Below are positions 49,840-59,698 of a stretch of 64,000 nucleotides of DNA, piece by piece. The notes under the pieces are model-generated. The model had not been told where the DNA came from and made no database searches. It was given only the letters and a program-made list of their open reading frames with translations. The stretch is from Syntrophomonadaceae bacterium (GTDB lineage Bacteria; Bacillota; PH28-bin88): contig JAGXSE010000001.1 in assembly GCA_018333865.1 (NCBI GenBank), positions 62,001 to 126,000 of the forward strand, in the 5' to 3' direction. How positions within the stretch are numbered: position 1 is the stretch's first letter; each line of letters opens with the position of its first letter. A program made the translations under genes and the position numbers.

Positions 49840-51030
49840 ATGGGCATGGAAGAAAAGGCTTTGCCGCAAGAAGGCAAAAAGCCTTATCTGAGCTTGAAAA
49901 CATTCAAGGCTGCGGTTCTGCTTGTATTGCTTTCGCTCCTTTTGTCTTTAGGGATCAACGCAGTTTATTACCAGATCCTGACACAGGCAGTATGGCATCC
50001 TGTTTCTGTCCAGCCGGTTCGTGCTGAGGTTGCTGAACCGCGTCATGATGCAGTAAAGATAATTGCCGTTGGCGATGTGATGCTTTCCCGCAAGGTGGGA
50101 AGGTATATGGACCAGTTTGGCCTTGATTACCCTTTCGCAAAGATCAAGGATACCCTTTTAGCCGGAGATATTGTTTTCGGCAATCTGGAGTCCCCAATTG
50201 GGATCCGGGGGACTCCTTTGCCGGGGAAAGGAATCTGGTTCAGGGCAAAACCAGAAGCCGTCCATGCTTTGAAGGAGGCTGGTTTTCACATCATGAGCAT
50301 AGCTAATAACCATGCTCTTGATTATGATACGCCAAATTTCCTGGAAACCATCGAAATCTTAACAGGAGCAGGAATTCATTCTGTTGGAGGGGGAAAAAAC
50401 ATTAGTGAAGCCAGAAAACCGGTAATAATAGAAAAAAAAGATGTTTCAGTTGGCTTCCTCGCATACAGTGACATGGCAGAGATTTTTTGGAGTTTTCAAT
50501 TCCCCAGAATGCTGCGGGCAACAGATGTAGAGCCGGGAATTGCGCCGTTACGGTTAGAGGAAATGTTGGAAGATGTGCAAAACTTGCGGCCACAGGTTGA
50601 TCTCCTGGTAGTTTCCCTGCACTGGGGTGTAGAGTATACGGACAACCCAACCAGTGCTCAAAGAGATATGGCCCATGCTCTGGCTGAGGCAGGAGTAGAT
50701 GTCATTTTAGGGCACCATCCCCATACTTTGCATGGTGTTGAAGTGTACAACAATACCATTATCGTTTACAGTATGGGAAATTTTGTTTTTGACCAAACCC
50801 GCCGGCAAGTTACCCAGGAAGGCCTTTTGGTGGAGCTGGAGGTTAGCAAGACTGGAATTGAAAAGGCCTGGATAGTACCGGTATACCTGCCAGAATGCCA
50901 ACCTAGAGTGGCTGTGGGCATTGACGCTGACCGCATATTAGAAAAAACTGCCCGGCTCTCTGCTAATCTAGGCACCAGTCTCAGGCTTTCCTCAGGTCGA
51001 GCTGAAATATTGGCCATGTCTGCTGATTAG
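49840..51030 (+). CDS. CapA family protein (poly-gamma-glutamate capsule-type metallophosphatase fold)
   Basis: A 396-residue protein with an N-terminal membrane helix (residues about 24-45, LKTFKAAVLLVLLSLLLSLG) and a CapA domain. Conserved motifs are IIAVGDVMLSRKVGR, GNLESPIG, SIANNHALDYD, SLHWGVEYTDNP, GHHPHTLHGVE and YSMGNFVFDQ, which give the metal-binding residues of this phosphatase-like fold. Its role in a non-capsulated strain is unknown; many Firmicutes carry it without a PGA operon. Start is ATG 49840 or 49846 (GGGGG at 49832-49836). Confidence 0.9.
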   Translation: MGMEEKALPQEGKKPYLSLKTFKAAVLLVLLSLLLSLGINAVYYQILTQAVWHPVSVQPVRAEVAEPRHDAVKIIAVGDVMLSRKVGRYMDQFGLDYPFAKIKDTLLAGDIVFGNLESPIGIRGTPLPGKGIWFRAKPEAVHALKEAGFHIMSIANNHALDYDTPNFLETIEILTGAGIHSVGGGKNISEARKPVIIEKKDVSVGFLAYSDMAEIFWSFQFPRMLRATDVEPGIAPLRLEEMLEDVQNLRPQVDLLVVSLHWGVEYTDNPTSAQRDMAHALAEAGVDVILGHHPHTLHGVEVYNNTIIVYSMGNFVFDQTRRQVTQEGLLVELEVSKTGIEKAWIVPVYLPECQPRVAVGIDADRILEKTARLSANLGTSLRLSSGRAEILAMSAD

Positions 51031-51067
51031 TGTTTAGCTCCAAGGCGAAGAAAGGCGATGGTAAAAG

Positions 51068-53749
51068 GTGTGTAGAGCGATAGAAGAGAAGCTGTTATTG
51101 GTGGATGGTAATAGTTTGCTGCACCGGGCGTTTTATGCTTTGCCTCCGCTGACAAACAGGCAGGGCATTGTGACTAATGCTGCTTATGGCTTTACTAATA
51201 TGCTGATGAAAGCATTGGCGGATTACCAGCCAGAGTATCTTGTCGTTGCCTTTGACAAGGGGCGGGTAAGTTTTCGCAATGAGCTTTATGAAGCTTATAA
51301 AGGAACCCGAAAAGCCACCCCGGAAGATCTCCGGCCTCAATTTGCCATGGTAAAGCGAATCCTTGGTGCGATGCGCATTTCTGTTTGTGAGCTGGACGGT
51401 TTTGAAGCTGATGATGTTATTGGCACCCTGTCTATTCAGGCAGAAAGTAAAGGTTGGGGGGTTTTAATTCTAACGGGGGACCAGGATATGCTGCAATTGG
51501 TTGCCCAGGATACAGTCGTAATCCTGACAAGAAAGGGTATGTCCGACACAGTTGAAATGGGCTTAGCGCAAATAAATAATAAGTTCGGTTTAAGTCCCAA
51601 TCAGCTGATTGATGTTAAGGCCCTGATGGGGGATTCTTCCGACAACATCCCTGGTGTACCAGGTATTGGGGAGAAGACGGCGCTAAAACTCATCCAGGAA
51701 TATGGCAACCTTGAATCCCTTTTAGATCGGCTTGATCAGCTTCCCGCGGCTAAATTGCAGCAAAGCCTCAGAGGGTACCGGGAACAGGCATTGCTGAGCA
51801 AGAAACTGGCGACTATTGACAGGCAGGTAGATTTGCCGATCACATTAAATCAATGCTCATACAAAAAGCCTGACTATCAGGAACTTTTGCATATATTCCA
51901 AGAGCTGGATTTTCGTACACTGATTAAAACCGTGCTGGAGGAAAAAAAGGATTTAAGCCAGACAATAAACCTTACTTCCCGCGATCTTGGCGGAGCTTCT
52001 CCAGAAAACAATTACTCACTTACCCTGGAAGAAATAAAAAGATCTATTCAGGCTGGAAAAAGGGATGGAATTGCCTTATCACTTTTTCTCTCGGAAGCGA
52101 ATTATCTTCGGGCTGATGTTACTGCTGTAGGGTTGGCTTGGGGGGAGCATAGTTCCAGCTGGCTGCCAATAGGGGAGTTAGCGCATGAGGAGCGAGAACA
52201 CTTTTGGCAAACTTTAAAGGAAATTCTTGATGAGGCTGTAAACAAAGTCTATATTCATGATGCCAAAGAGGCTGTCGTGGCCCTCCGGCGGTATGGAATA
52301 GAGATCAAGGCACAGTTGTTTGATACCAAATTGGCAGCATATTTGCTGAATCCCTCTGCTCCAAATTATGATTTGCCTGGGGTAAGTTTGGAACATCTTA
52401 ATAAACCCATTCTTCCTGCGGAAAAACCTGCCCAAATGGCTGCAAAAAACGCCGAGGTTGTTTTCTCCCTCGCCGGGAGATTACCGGGAAAACTGGTGCA
52501 GGACGGCTTGGATCGTCTTTATTATCAGGTAGAATTGCCTCTTGTTCATATCCTTGCAGATATGGAATGGTGCGGGGTAACCCTGAATCCTGGGCAACTT
52601 GAGAATATGGGTAAGGAATTAAGTGAGAAACTGCATCTTATTACAAAAGAGATCTTTCTCTTGGCAGGAGAGGAATTCAACATAAATTCTCCAAAGCAAT
52701 TAAGCGCAATATTGTTTGAGAAGCTGGGTTTGCCAGCTATCAAGAAGACCAAAACCGGTTATTCAACTGACGCCGAAGTTTTAGAGGAATTGGCGGCCCG
52801 CCATCAAATAGTGTCCAAAATCCTGGAATACCGGGGATTAATGAAACTTAAGTCTACCTATGTCGAGGGCCTGCAGCAGGTAATGCATCCAGTTACGGGA
52901 AAAGTGCATACAACTTTTAATCAAATGGTTACTGCAACCGGGCGGCTAAGCAGCACAGAACCGAATTTGCAAAATATCCCCATCAGGCTAGAGCTCGGGA
53001 GGCGGTTGCGCAAAGTTTTTATTCCTTCAGGCAAAGATAATATCCTGCTGGCAGCCGACTATTCTCAAATTGAACTCCGGGTCCTGGCCCATATTTCTGA
53101 GGACACGAACCTGATGGAGGCTTTCTTGCTGGACCAGGATATCCACACCAGGACTGCTGCCGAAGTATTTGGTGTTCCAATGGACAAAGTCTCCCCGGAA
53201 ATGCGCCGCAGGGCTAAGGCAGTAAACTTTGGCATTGTTTACGGCATCAGCGATTACGGTTTAGCCCGGGATTTGGGGATTACCAGGAAAGAAGCCAGAG
53301 ACTATATTGATAATTATCTTGGCCGTTATCAAGGGGTCAAGAGATATTTGGATGAGGTGGTGAAGAAGGCCAGGCAAAATGGATATGTAACCACTTTGCT
53401 TAACAGGCGCCGTTATTTGCCGGATCTTTTTAGTTCAAACTTCAGCGTTCGTAGCTTTGGCGAGCGAACTGCTATGAATACCCCTATCCAGGGCAGTGCT
53501 GCTGACATTATTAAAATTGCTATGGTTAATGTCCACCAGGCTTTGCATGAAAGCGGTTTGCATGCAAAAATGATGCTGCAGGTTCACGATGAGCTGATAT
53601 TTGATCTCCCTTCTTGTGAACTTAAGAAAGCGGCTGATCTGGTAAAGAAATGTATGGAATCGGCCTATGCTTTAAAAGTTCCTTTGCGGGTTGAAACAAA
53701 GGCCGGTTATAACTGGTATGATATGAACCAATTTGGAACGGAGGATTAA
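51068..53749 (+). CDS. polA: DNA polymerase I
   Basis: An 893-residue DNA polymerase I. The N-terminal 5'-3' exonuclease (1-290) has LLVDGNSLLHRAFYAL, FDKGRVSFRNELYEAYKG and DSSDNIPGVPGIGEKTA. The middle 3'-5' exonuclease-like domain lacks the DxE metal motif, so proofreading is probably absent, as in Bacillus. The polymerase domain has DYSQIELRVLAHISED, RRRAKAVNFGIVYGISDYGL and the final LQVHDELIFDLP. GTG 51068 is the likely start. mutM follows after two bases and coaE soon after, a common Firmicute order. Confidence 0.96.
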   Translation: MCRAIEEKLLLVDGNSLLHRAFYALPPLTNRQGIVTNAAYGFTNMLMKALADYQPEYLVVAFDKGRVSFRNELYEAYKGTRKATPEDLRPQFAMVKRILGAMRISVCELDGFEADDVIGTLSIQAESKGWGVLILTGDQDMLQLVAQDTVVILTRKGMSDTVEMGLAQINNKFGLSPNQLIDVKALMGDSSDNIPGVPGIGEKTALKLIQEYGNLESLLDRLDQLPAAKLQQSLRGYREQALLSKKLATIDRQVDLPITLNQCSYKKPDYQELLHIFQELDFRTLIKTVLEEKKDLSQTINLTSRDLGGASPENNYSLTLEEIKRSIQAGKRDGIALSLFLSEANYLRADVTAVGLAWGEHSSSWLPIGELAHEEREHFWQTLKEILDEAVNKVYIHDAKEAVVALRRYGIEIKAQLFDTKLAAYLLNPSAPNYDLPGVSLEHLNKPILPAEKPAQMAAKNAEVVFSLAGRLPGKLVQDGLDRLYYQVELPLVHILADMEWCGVTLNPGQLENMGKELSEKLHLITKEIFLLAGEEFNINSPKQLSAILFEKLGLPAIKKTKTGYSTDAEVLEELAARHQIVSKILEYRGLMKLKSTYVEGLQQVMHPVTGKVHTTFNQMVTATGRLSSTEPNLQNIPIRLELGRRLRKVFIPSGKDNILLAADYSQIELRVLAHISEDTNLMEAFLLDQDIHTRTAAEVFGVPMDKVSPEMRRRAKAVNFGIVYGISDYGLARDLGITRKEARDYIDNYLGRYQGVKRYLDEVVKKARQNGYVTTLLNRRRYLPDLFSSNFSVRSFGERTAMNTPIQGSAADIIKIAMVNVHQALHESGLHAKMMLQVHDELIFDLPSCELKKAADLVKKCMESAYALKVPLRVETKAGYNWYDMNQFGTED

Positions 53750-53751
53750 GT

Positions 53752-54573
53752 TTGCCCGAATTGCCGGAAGTAGAAACAGTAAAACGATCTCTGGCCGCTA
53801 AAATACTGCAGATACCCATTTTGGATGTTGAAGTATTATTTCCTAAAGTAATAAAATTTCCCTCGGCGGTAGACTTTTCTGCCATCCTACGGGGCAAGCG
53901 ATTTGTCAGCATTGATCGCAAGGGCAAATATCTGCTTTTCCACCTGGATGATGGACATGTTTTAATAGTCCACTTGCGGATGACAGGACGTTTATTATGG
54001 GTAAAAGAGGAAGCGGCTTTAGTTAAACATACCCATATCGTGATTGTTTTTGAGAACGGGTACCAGTTAAGATTTCAGGACCAGCGCCAGTTTGGCACAT
54101 TACATCTATTGCCTGGCAATCAACTGCATCTTCTTGCTGGGTTAGATAAGTTGGGTCCCGAGCCCTTAACCAATTTATCTGTTACTGGTCTAAAAGATTC
54201 TTTGAGCAAAAGTAGAAGGAAAATAAAGGATGTCATTTTGGATCAGACTATCATTGCAGGTATCGGCAACATTTATGCTGATGAAATACTGTTTGCAGCC
54301 GCCCTCCATCCGGAAAGACCGGCCAAAAGCCTGACCGATGAGGAAATAATCAGGCTATATGAGGCTATGCTTTCCAGACTTGAAGCTGGTATCCGCCATC
54401 GGGGAACTTCTTTCCGGGATTATGTTGATGGAGAAGGTAAACAGGGTGAGTTTCAAGCCCTTTTAAAAGTATATGGCAGAGAAGGCTTGCCATGCTTTCA
54501 ATGCGGCAGTCTGATTTGCCGTCATAGAATTGGGGGCCGTAGTTCCTGTTTCTGTCCTGCCTGCCAAAAATAA
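53752..54573 (+). CDS. mutM: Formamidopyrimidine-DNA glycosylase (Fpg/MutM)
   Basis: A 273-residue, full-length Fpg. The N-terminal catalytic PELPEVETV, the Lys in FVSIDRKGKYLLFHL, the helix-two-turn-helix (KDVILDQTIIAGIGNIYADE) and the C-terminal zinc finger with CFQCG...CFCPAC are all present. It removes 8-oxoguanine and formamidopyrimidines and cuts the AP site. TTG 53752 is two bases after polA, without a strong ribosome binding site of its own other than GGAGG at the polA end; translation is probably coupled. Confidence 0.96.
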   Translation: MPELPEVETVKRSLAAKILQIPILDVEVLFPKVIKFPSAVDFSAILRGKRFVSIDRKGKYLLFHLDDGHVLIVHLRMTGRLLWVKEEAALVKHTHIVIVFENGYQLRFQDQRQFGTLHLLPGNQLHLLAGLDKLGPEPLTNLSVTGLKDSLSKSRRKIKDVILDQTIIAGIGNIYADEILFAAALHPERPAKSLTDEEIIRLYEAMLSRLEAGIRHRGTSFRDYVDGEGKQGEFQALLKVYGREGLPCFQCGSLICRHRIGGRSSCFCPACQK

Positions 54574-54685
54574 GAAGCTTGAAACAGGCACACCTTTTTC
54601 GGTTGCTGACCTGATAATTATCTTTTTACGAGTTTAAGCAGTTTGGGGTCAAGTTTTAAAAGATCGAGACAGTCAGGTGATCTAT

Positions 54686-55309
54686 ATGATTGTAATAGGG
54701 TTAACAGGCGGAATGGCCAGCGGAAAAACTTCTGTGGCGAGAATGCTTGCAAAATTAGGAGCACACGTTATTGACGCAGATGTGATAGCCAAAAAACTGG
54801 TGGCCCCTGGTCAGCCTGCACTACGGCTTCTCGCAGATATTTTTGGGCCAGGAATAATACAGCCGGATGGCAAGCTTAATCGTGGGGCCTTGGCGGCGAT
54901 TGTTTTTAATGATCATGAAAAGCTGGAAAAGCTTAATGCTGTCTTGCATCCACTGGTAATTCAAAAAACTATGGATAAACTGAGAATCTTTAAAGAAACA
55001 CAGCCTGATTCTGTTATAATAATTGATGCGCCGCTGCTTTTGGAAGCTGGTATGACAAAGCTGGTAGACGAGGTTTGGGTAGTAATCGCAGGTGAGGAGG
55101 AGCAAATTAAACGCGCGGTGAATAGAAAAAACTTGTCCCGGGAGGAAGCAAAAAAACGTCTTGCTGCGCAGATGCCGCTAAAGGAAAAGCTCAAATATGC
55201 CAACAAGGTGATCGATAATTCCGGTTCTATTTCATCCACAGCCGGGCAAGTAAAAACGCTATGGGAAAAAGTGTCGGGATACAGTAATAAAAGGGAAATT
55301 GAAACGTAA
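54686..55309 (+). CDS. coaE: Dephospho-CoA kinase
   Basis: A 207-residue P-loop kinase. GLTGGMASGKTSVARML is the Walker A region and the N-terminus reads IVIGLTGG. HVIDADVIAKKLVAPGQPAL and IIIDAPLLLEAGMTKLVDEV carry the other CoaE motifs. It phosphorylates the ribose of dephospho-CoA, the last step of CoA synthesis. ATG 54686 has AGGTGA five bases upstream; a GTG nine bases earlier overlaps that site. The 112-base gap after mutM has no evident terminator. Confidence 0.94.
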   Translation: MIVIGLTGGMASGKTSVARMLAKLGAHVIDADVIAKKLVAPGQPALRLLADIFGPGIIQPDGKLNRGALAAIVFNDHEKLEKLNAVLHPLVIQKTMDKLRIFKETQPDSVIIIDAPLLLEAGMTKLVDEVWVVIAGEEEQIKRAVNRKNLSREEAKKRLAAQMPLKEKLKYANKVIDNSGSISSTAGQVKTLWEKVSGYSNKREIET

Positions 55310-55341
55310 ATTATTACCAATCTTTAAAGTTGGGGAAAAAC

Positions 55342-55908
55342 ATGCTTAAAAGAAGCGTCATTGGAAGACTTTTTGCTATCTGCTTTATTTTCGTACTTCT
55401 TGTTTTAGGGGTTTTGCGCTGGGTGTATCCGCTAAATTACAATGATCTTATCTGCTATGAGTCCCGGAAAAATGGCCTTGACCCCTATCTAGTGGCAGCC
55501 GTATTGCGAGTAGAAAGCAACTTTGATCCTGAAGCCGTCTCTCCAAAGGGAGCAATGGGCCTGATGCAATTAATGCCCGAAACAGCCCAGTGGGTTGCAA
55601 AGCAGGCTGGTTTCGAATATCATCCAGATAAATTATTTGATCCGGAATACAATATTAAGCTTGGAACCTGGTACCTGGCAGATTTGCTCCATGAGTTTAA
55701 CGGCAATGTTTGGCTTGCACTGGCAGCCTACAATGGGGGACGCGGAAACGTCAGGCAATGGGTCGCTGCCGGGCGGTGGCTAGGTGATGTTGAGACGATT
55801 GATGAGATACCTTTTGCTGAAACAAGGCGATTTGTCCGTAAAATTAAGATTATCTGGGTAGTATACAAAAACCTGTATCCTTTTCTATCATCAGATAACA
55901 CTTGCTAG
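55342..55908 (+). CDS. Lytic transglycosylase (SLT domain)
   Basis: A 188-residue protein with an N-terminal membrane helix (GRLFAICFIFVLLVLGVLRW) and an SLT domain. The catalytic Glu lies in LVAAVLRVESNFDPEAVSPKG, followed by GLMQLMPETAQWVA and WLALAAYNGGRGNVRQWV. This is the soluble-Slt/MltE-type glycan strand-cutting enzyme, similar to Bacillus YjbJ. It should cut the sugar backbone of peptidoglycan outside the cell. ATG 55342 follows GGGGA. It closes the polA-mutM-coaE group. Confidence 0.93.
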   Translation: MLKRSVIGRLFAICFIFVLLVLGVLRWVYPLNYNDLICYESRKNGLDPYLVAAVLRVESNFDPEAVSPKGAMGLMQLMPETAQWVAKQAGFEYHPDKLFDPEYNIKLGTWYLADLLHEFNGNVWLALAAYNGGRGNVRQWVAAGRWLGDVETIDEIPFAETRRFVRKIKIIWVVYKNLYPFLSSDNTC

Positions 55909-56010
55909 CCCAAAATTTGCCGATAAAAAAAGGGATTTAGGATAAAATAGCGAATACAAGTTAGAAGTTCGGCCAAAACCCTTAAAAATCGGCATCGAGG
56001 TGATTCGTTT

Positions 56011-57060
56011 TTGGAACTACCGTTCAAAGAAATGTCAAGTCTGGAGGCAGTTCTTAATCTTAATATAGAATCCGATCGGCCTTTTTTTTCTGCTACTCAT
56101 GAGGAAATAGCTAATGGTTCAACAACAGATGTTTATTTTATTAGAACCTATGAGATTTTAGAAAAACTTCAGCTAAATGATACTGAAATTACTGCCGAAG
56201 TGTTTCCAAGGGGTTTCGGGGTAATGGCAGGTTTGCCAGAAGTATTAAACTTATTAGCCAAAAGAGGTTTGAAGATATGGGCACTTCCTGAGGGTCAGGA
56301 TTTTTCAGCAAAAGAAGTTGTTTTGCGTATCAGCGGGCCTTATAACCGTTTTGGCCTGTATGAGACTATTTTGCTTGGTATTCTGGCCAGTTCCAGCGGG
56401 TGGGCCGCTGCTGCCAAAGCAGCCAAAGCAGCTGCTGGTGACAGGCCCGTTTATTGTTTTGGAGCCCGTCATGTTCATCCTGCAGTCGCTCCTGCCATGG
56501 AACGAGCAGCCATAATTGGCGGAGCTGATGGCGCAAGCTGTATTTTGGGAGCCAAGTTAGCAGGTAAGGAACCTGTGGGCACGGTACCTCATGCTGTTTT
56601 TTTAATCGCTGGTGATACCTTGAAGGTTGCCCAGGCCTACCATCAAATCATGCCACCTGCAGCTCGCAGGGTAATCCTTGTAGATACATTCAAAGATGAG
56701 GCGGAAGAAGCCCTGAGGGTTGCTGAAGCTTTAGGGCCTGATTTGCACGGAATCAGGCTGGATACCCCAAGTGAGAGAGGTGGAGTAACTCCTGATTTGG
56801 TGCGGGAAGTTCGCTGGAGGTTGAACTTGGCCGGGATGGCCCATGTTAAAATATTTGTATCTGGCGGCTTGACTCCTGAAAAAATAGTTTTGCTCAAGCA
56901 GGCAGGGGCGGATGCCTTTGGTGTTGGAAGCTACATATCTGGAGCTGCTCCTATAGACATGACAATGGATATTAAGGAGATTAGCGGTAAACCAGTTGCG
57001 AAAAGAGGACGCCTGCCGGGGAGAACTGAGAACCCACGGCTTAAAGAGTATAGAGTTTAA
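56011..57060 (+). CDS. Nicotinate phosphoribosyltransferase-family protein
   Basis: A 349-residue protein. IANGSTTDVYFIRTYEIL and FPRGFGVMAGLPEVLNLLAKRG open it, then CFGARHVHPAVAPAME and GGADGASCILGAKLAG carry the conserved His, and LHGIRLDTPSERGGVTPDL and KIFVSGGLTPEKI hold the PRPP site. The length matches short nicotinate phosphoribosyltransferases found in Firmicutes and archaea. It makes nicotinate mononucleotide for NAD. TTG 56011 has GAGGTGA eight bases upstream; ATG 56032 is also possible. A terminator follows. Confidence 0.9.
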   Translation: MELPFKEMSSLEAVLNLNIESDRPFFSATHEEIANGSTTDVYFIRTYEILEKLQLNDTEITAEVFPRGFGVMAGLPEVLNLLAKRGLKIWALPEGQDFSAKEVVLRISGPYNRFGLYETILLGILASSSGWAAAAKAAKAAAGDRPVYCFGARHVHPAVAPAMERAAIIGGADGASCILGAKLAGKEPVGTVPHAVFLIAGDTLKVAQAYHQIMPPAARRVILVDTFKDEAEEALRVAEALGPDLHGIRLDTPSERGGVTPDLVREVRWRLNLAGMAHVKIFVSGGLTPEKIVLLKQAGADAFGVGSYISGAAPIDMTMDIKEISGKPVAKRGRLPGRTENPRLKEYRV

Positions 57061-57062
57061 GT

Positions 57063-57089
57063 GGAAAAGCGACAATGGTCGCTTTTTCC
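57063..57089 (+). terminator. Terminator after the nicotinate phosphoribosyltransferase gene
   Basis: GGAAAAGCGAC (57063-57073) and GTCGCTTTTTCC (57078-57089) pair around AATG, with one extra T. Confidence 0.8.
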
Positions 57090-57187
57090 AGTTTAAAGAA
57101 CGTCAAAGCAAATAATAGGCGGATAATGTTTTTCTGCATAAAAGCATAGAGTGCCTCGCGCATACCTTCCTGCTAAGTGAGAATAAT

Positions 57188-57231
57188 ATACTCGGCATGC
57201 GATATAATTTGCAATACGTTAAGCCGAGTAT
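57188..57231. other. 9-bp inverted repeat upstream of the MctB-like gene
   Basis: ATACTCGGC (57188-57196) is repeated inverted as GCCGAGTAT (57223-57231), with 26 bases between, 100 bases before the next start. It may be an operator or a stem-loop. Confidence 0.4.
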
Positions 57232-57330
57232 GAAATTCGCTTTAAGGCCACAGTAAATTAATGTATGATTAATGGCCTTGCTCATTATAAAACTGATCCG
57301 CGCCTGCAACCTTGTAGGGAGGGCTGCGTT

Positions 57331-58203
57331 TTGTTTGATATAAGGTATCACATCAGTTCCCTGGTGGCGGTTTTTTTAGCGTTGGGCATAGGCATTCTTA
57401 TCGGCAGCACGATAATTGGTGACGACCTTTTAATAAATGAGCAAAGACAGATGATAGATCGGTTAGAACAGGATTTTGTTTCTTTAAGGAAACAAATTAA
57501 ATCAGCCCAGGAAGAACTCGCATTTAAACGCCATATGGTTGGGCTCTATGAGCAGTTTGCCCAGGAGTTTTTTCCTGTGTTCGCTCGCGGCCGCCTGGAG
57601 GGAAGGACCTATGCAATAATAAAAACAGGAAAAGGCGGGAGTCTGGAACCTTTGTTGATCAATTTAGAATCGACTGGGGCCAGGATAGAATCAGTTACTA
57701 CAATAAAAAGTGATCTCAATTTAAAAGAAATAGCTGCATTGATGCCTGGCCCTGAACTCATCGCCGGGGTCCACAACGCATCTCAGTTATCTGCCTGTCT
57801 TGCGACAGCAATCGCAAAAGCAATTCACCAAGGAGAAGGAACGGAAGTAGTTCAGTTTCTGCAGAGCATCAATAAAATAAAAATAACTGGAAATATTGGC
57901 AAAAACATTGACGCAGTAATTCTGATTGGCGGTAGCGCAATGGAAAAGGATAATAGTTTCCGCACTTTAGATTTACCGCTAATTAATTATTTTAAGGATC
58001 AAAAAATAAGGGTGATTGGAACAGAGTATAGCAATGCAGGGTTTTCCTATATCAAGTTGTTTCAAAGACAGGGTCTGACTACGGTTGACAATGTGGATAC
58101 AATACCAGGCTTAACTGCTTTGGTCATGGCATTAGCCGGAGAGGAAGGCCATTTTGGCATTAAATCTACTGCTGAGCGGTTATTGCCTGTGGCAGTTCAG
58201 TAA
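57331..58203 (+). CDS. MctB-like copper transporter family protein (DUF3186)
   Basis: A 290-residue protein. The N-terminus FDIRYHISSLVAVFLALGIG continues into a membrane helix (ILIGSTIIG) and then a coiled coil (RLEQDFVSLRKQIKSAQEEL), as in the MctB/DUF3186 family. Mycobacterial MctB is an outer-membrane channel-like protein for copper; the Firmicute protein has been suggested to anchor in the envelope, often next to division or sporulation genes. TTG 57331 follows GGGAGGG. The function is not settled. Confidence 0.85.
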   Translation: MFDIRYHISSLVAVFLALGIGILIGSTIIGDDLLINEQRQMIDRLEQDFVSLRKQIKSAQEELAFKRHMVGLYEQFAQEFFPVFARGRLEGRTYAIIKTGKGGSLEPLLINLESTGARIESVTTIKSDLNLKEIAALMPGPELIAGVHNASQLSACLATAIAKAIHQGEGTEVVQFLQSINKIKITGNIGKNIDAVILIGGSAMEKDNSFRTLDLPLINYFKDQKIRVIGTEYSNAGFSYIKLFQRQGLTTVDNVDTIPGLTALVMALAGEEGHFGIKSTAERLLPVAVQ

Positions 58204-58226
58204 GATTAAAAAAGATAATCCATGGG

Positions 58227-58256
58227 CGTGGATGTATTTGGCATCCACGTTTTTTG
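58227..58256 (+). terminator. Terminator after the MctB-like gene
   Basis: CGTGGATG (58227-58234) and CATCCACG (58242-58249) form a perfect stem followed by T. Confidence 0.88.
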
Positions 58257-58466
58257 TTTTCTAATTAACTAAATTCCTATAGTTTTTCAGGTAATTATAT
58301 TGGAATAAGGAAGGATTTGTAACCAAAATGTCGAACCAACTTAATTGAATTGACTGGAAAGTGCGGTTAATGATTAAATTTAGCCAGGACATCCAAAACG
58401 TCTAAACATTTAATTTTTCTGTGCTGGAGGCTTTAAATTGAATAGATTTGTTTGGAGGTAGTTTGC

Positions 58467-59666
58467 ATGGCAAAGACCAAGGTGTCTGTTGTCCGGACAG
58501 CCCAGGGGCCCAGTCGGGAAGAGATTCGCCGGTCCGTTAGAGAAGCGGTTGCTCTGGCTGGTGGCTTGGAAGGTATTATCAATCCGGGAAATCTGGTAAT
58601 TATTAAACCAAATCTGGTGGCTGTCCCAAAAGAGCCCCGTTCAGGAGCCGTAACTAACCCTGAGGTATGCAGGGCGTTGGCCGACATGGTACGGGAAATG
58701 GGGGCGAGACCTGTAATTGCCGATTCTGCTGCCGCAGGGGTGGATACGGAAAAGGTAATTGCCTGTGAAGGCTATCAAGAACTGAGGGCAGATGGCTATG
58801 AAGTAATAGATTTGAAAAAGACGCCAAGGGTTACCATGTCTATACCCGGCGGGATGGCAATCAGTGAGTTTGAAACTTTTGAATTGGTGAGAGAAGCTGA
58901 TGTAATTATTAGTGTACCAGTAATGAAAACCCATGATCAGACCCAGGCCTCCTTAAGCATGAAAAATCTTAAAGGTCTGGGGACAGATAATGATAAAAAA
59001 CATATGCATTCGGTTGGTATTTTTGAGGGAGTATCGGATATTATTCAGCTCTTTAAGCCTGCGTTTACCGTTGTTGACGCAATTTACTGCCAGGAAGGCT
59101 TGGGTCCGGTTTTTGGCATTCCGGTTGAGATGGACCTGATTCTTGCCGGCCGGGACCTGGTAGCGGTAGACACTGTCTGCAGCAAAATTATGGGATTCGA
59201 GCCGGAAGAGCTGCTGATCACTGCTAATGCTGCTAACCGGGGATTAGGCACCATGAATATGGAAGAAATAGAGGTTGTTGGATGTAGTATCCCCGAGGTT
59301 TATCGCCGGTTTAAGCGATCTTCCGAAGACGTGATCGTTGATGTGCAGGATTTCCACCTCCTATTTGAAGAAGGAACTTGCACCGGTTGCCATAATACGG
59401 TTTTGAGTTCAATTGTTGACATAAAAAATGACGGAAATCAAGACTACCTTCCAGGCAAATGGGTAGTGGCGGGGCTTCTCAACGAAGAGTCCTTACCTGC
59501 AGGTGTTGCCAAAGAGAACCTGGTATTAGTCGGAAAGTGCACCAAGCTATGGGCTGAACAGGGGATCTATGTTAAAGGCTGTCCGCCAAATAACATCTGG
59601 GTTGTTCATGCGATTTGCGGTGATGAGGTTAAGCGCAGATATGCGACTGAAGACATCGAGGATTAG
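58467..59666 (+). CDS. DUF362 domain protein
   Basis: A 399-residue DUF362 protein: LVIIKPNLVAVPKEPRSGAV, ARPVIADSAAAGVDTEKV, and DVIISVPVMKTHDQTQASLS with MKNLKGLG are family hallmarks, and a Cys-containing C-terminus (EEGTCTGCHNTVL, VGKCTKLW) replaces the usual ferredoxin pair. The family is thought to bind a metal or Fe-S cluster, and it often lies beside anaerobic oxidoreductases. ATG 58467 has GGAGG seven bases upstream. It is the first gene of the operon with porCDAB and the dehydratase, so it may be an assembly or electron-transfer partner. The 263-base gap before it holds the terminator of the previous gene and no promoter that I could identify. Confidence 0.85.
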   Translation: MAKTKVSVVRTAQGPSREEIRRSVREAVALAGGLEGIINPGNLVIIKPNLVAVPKEPRSGAVTNPEVCRALADMVREMGARPVIADSAAAGVDTEKVIACEGYQELRADGYEVIDLKKTPRVTMSIPGGMAISEFETFELVREADVIISVPVMKTHDQTQASLSMKNLKGLGTDNDKKHMHSVGIFEGVSDIIQLFKPAFTVVDAIYCQEGLGPVFGIPVEMDLILAGRDLVAVDTVCSKIMGFEPEELLITANAANRGLGTMNMEEIEVVGCSIPEVYRRFKRSSEDVIVDVQDFHLLFEEGTCTGCHNTVLSSIVDIKNDGNQDYLPGKWVVAGLLNEESLPAGVAKENLVLVGKCTKLWAEQGIYVKGCPPNNIWVVHAICGDEVKRRYATEDIED

Positions 59667-59698
59667 GGGACTATTATTTCTGTTAGGAGGTCACGGAT

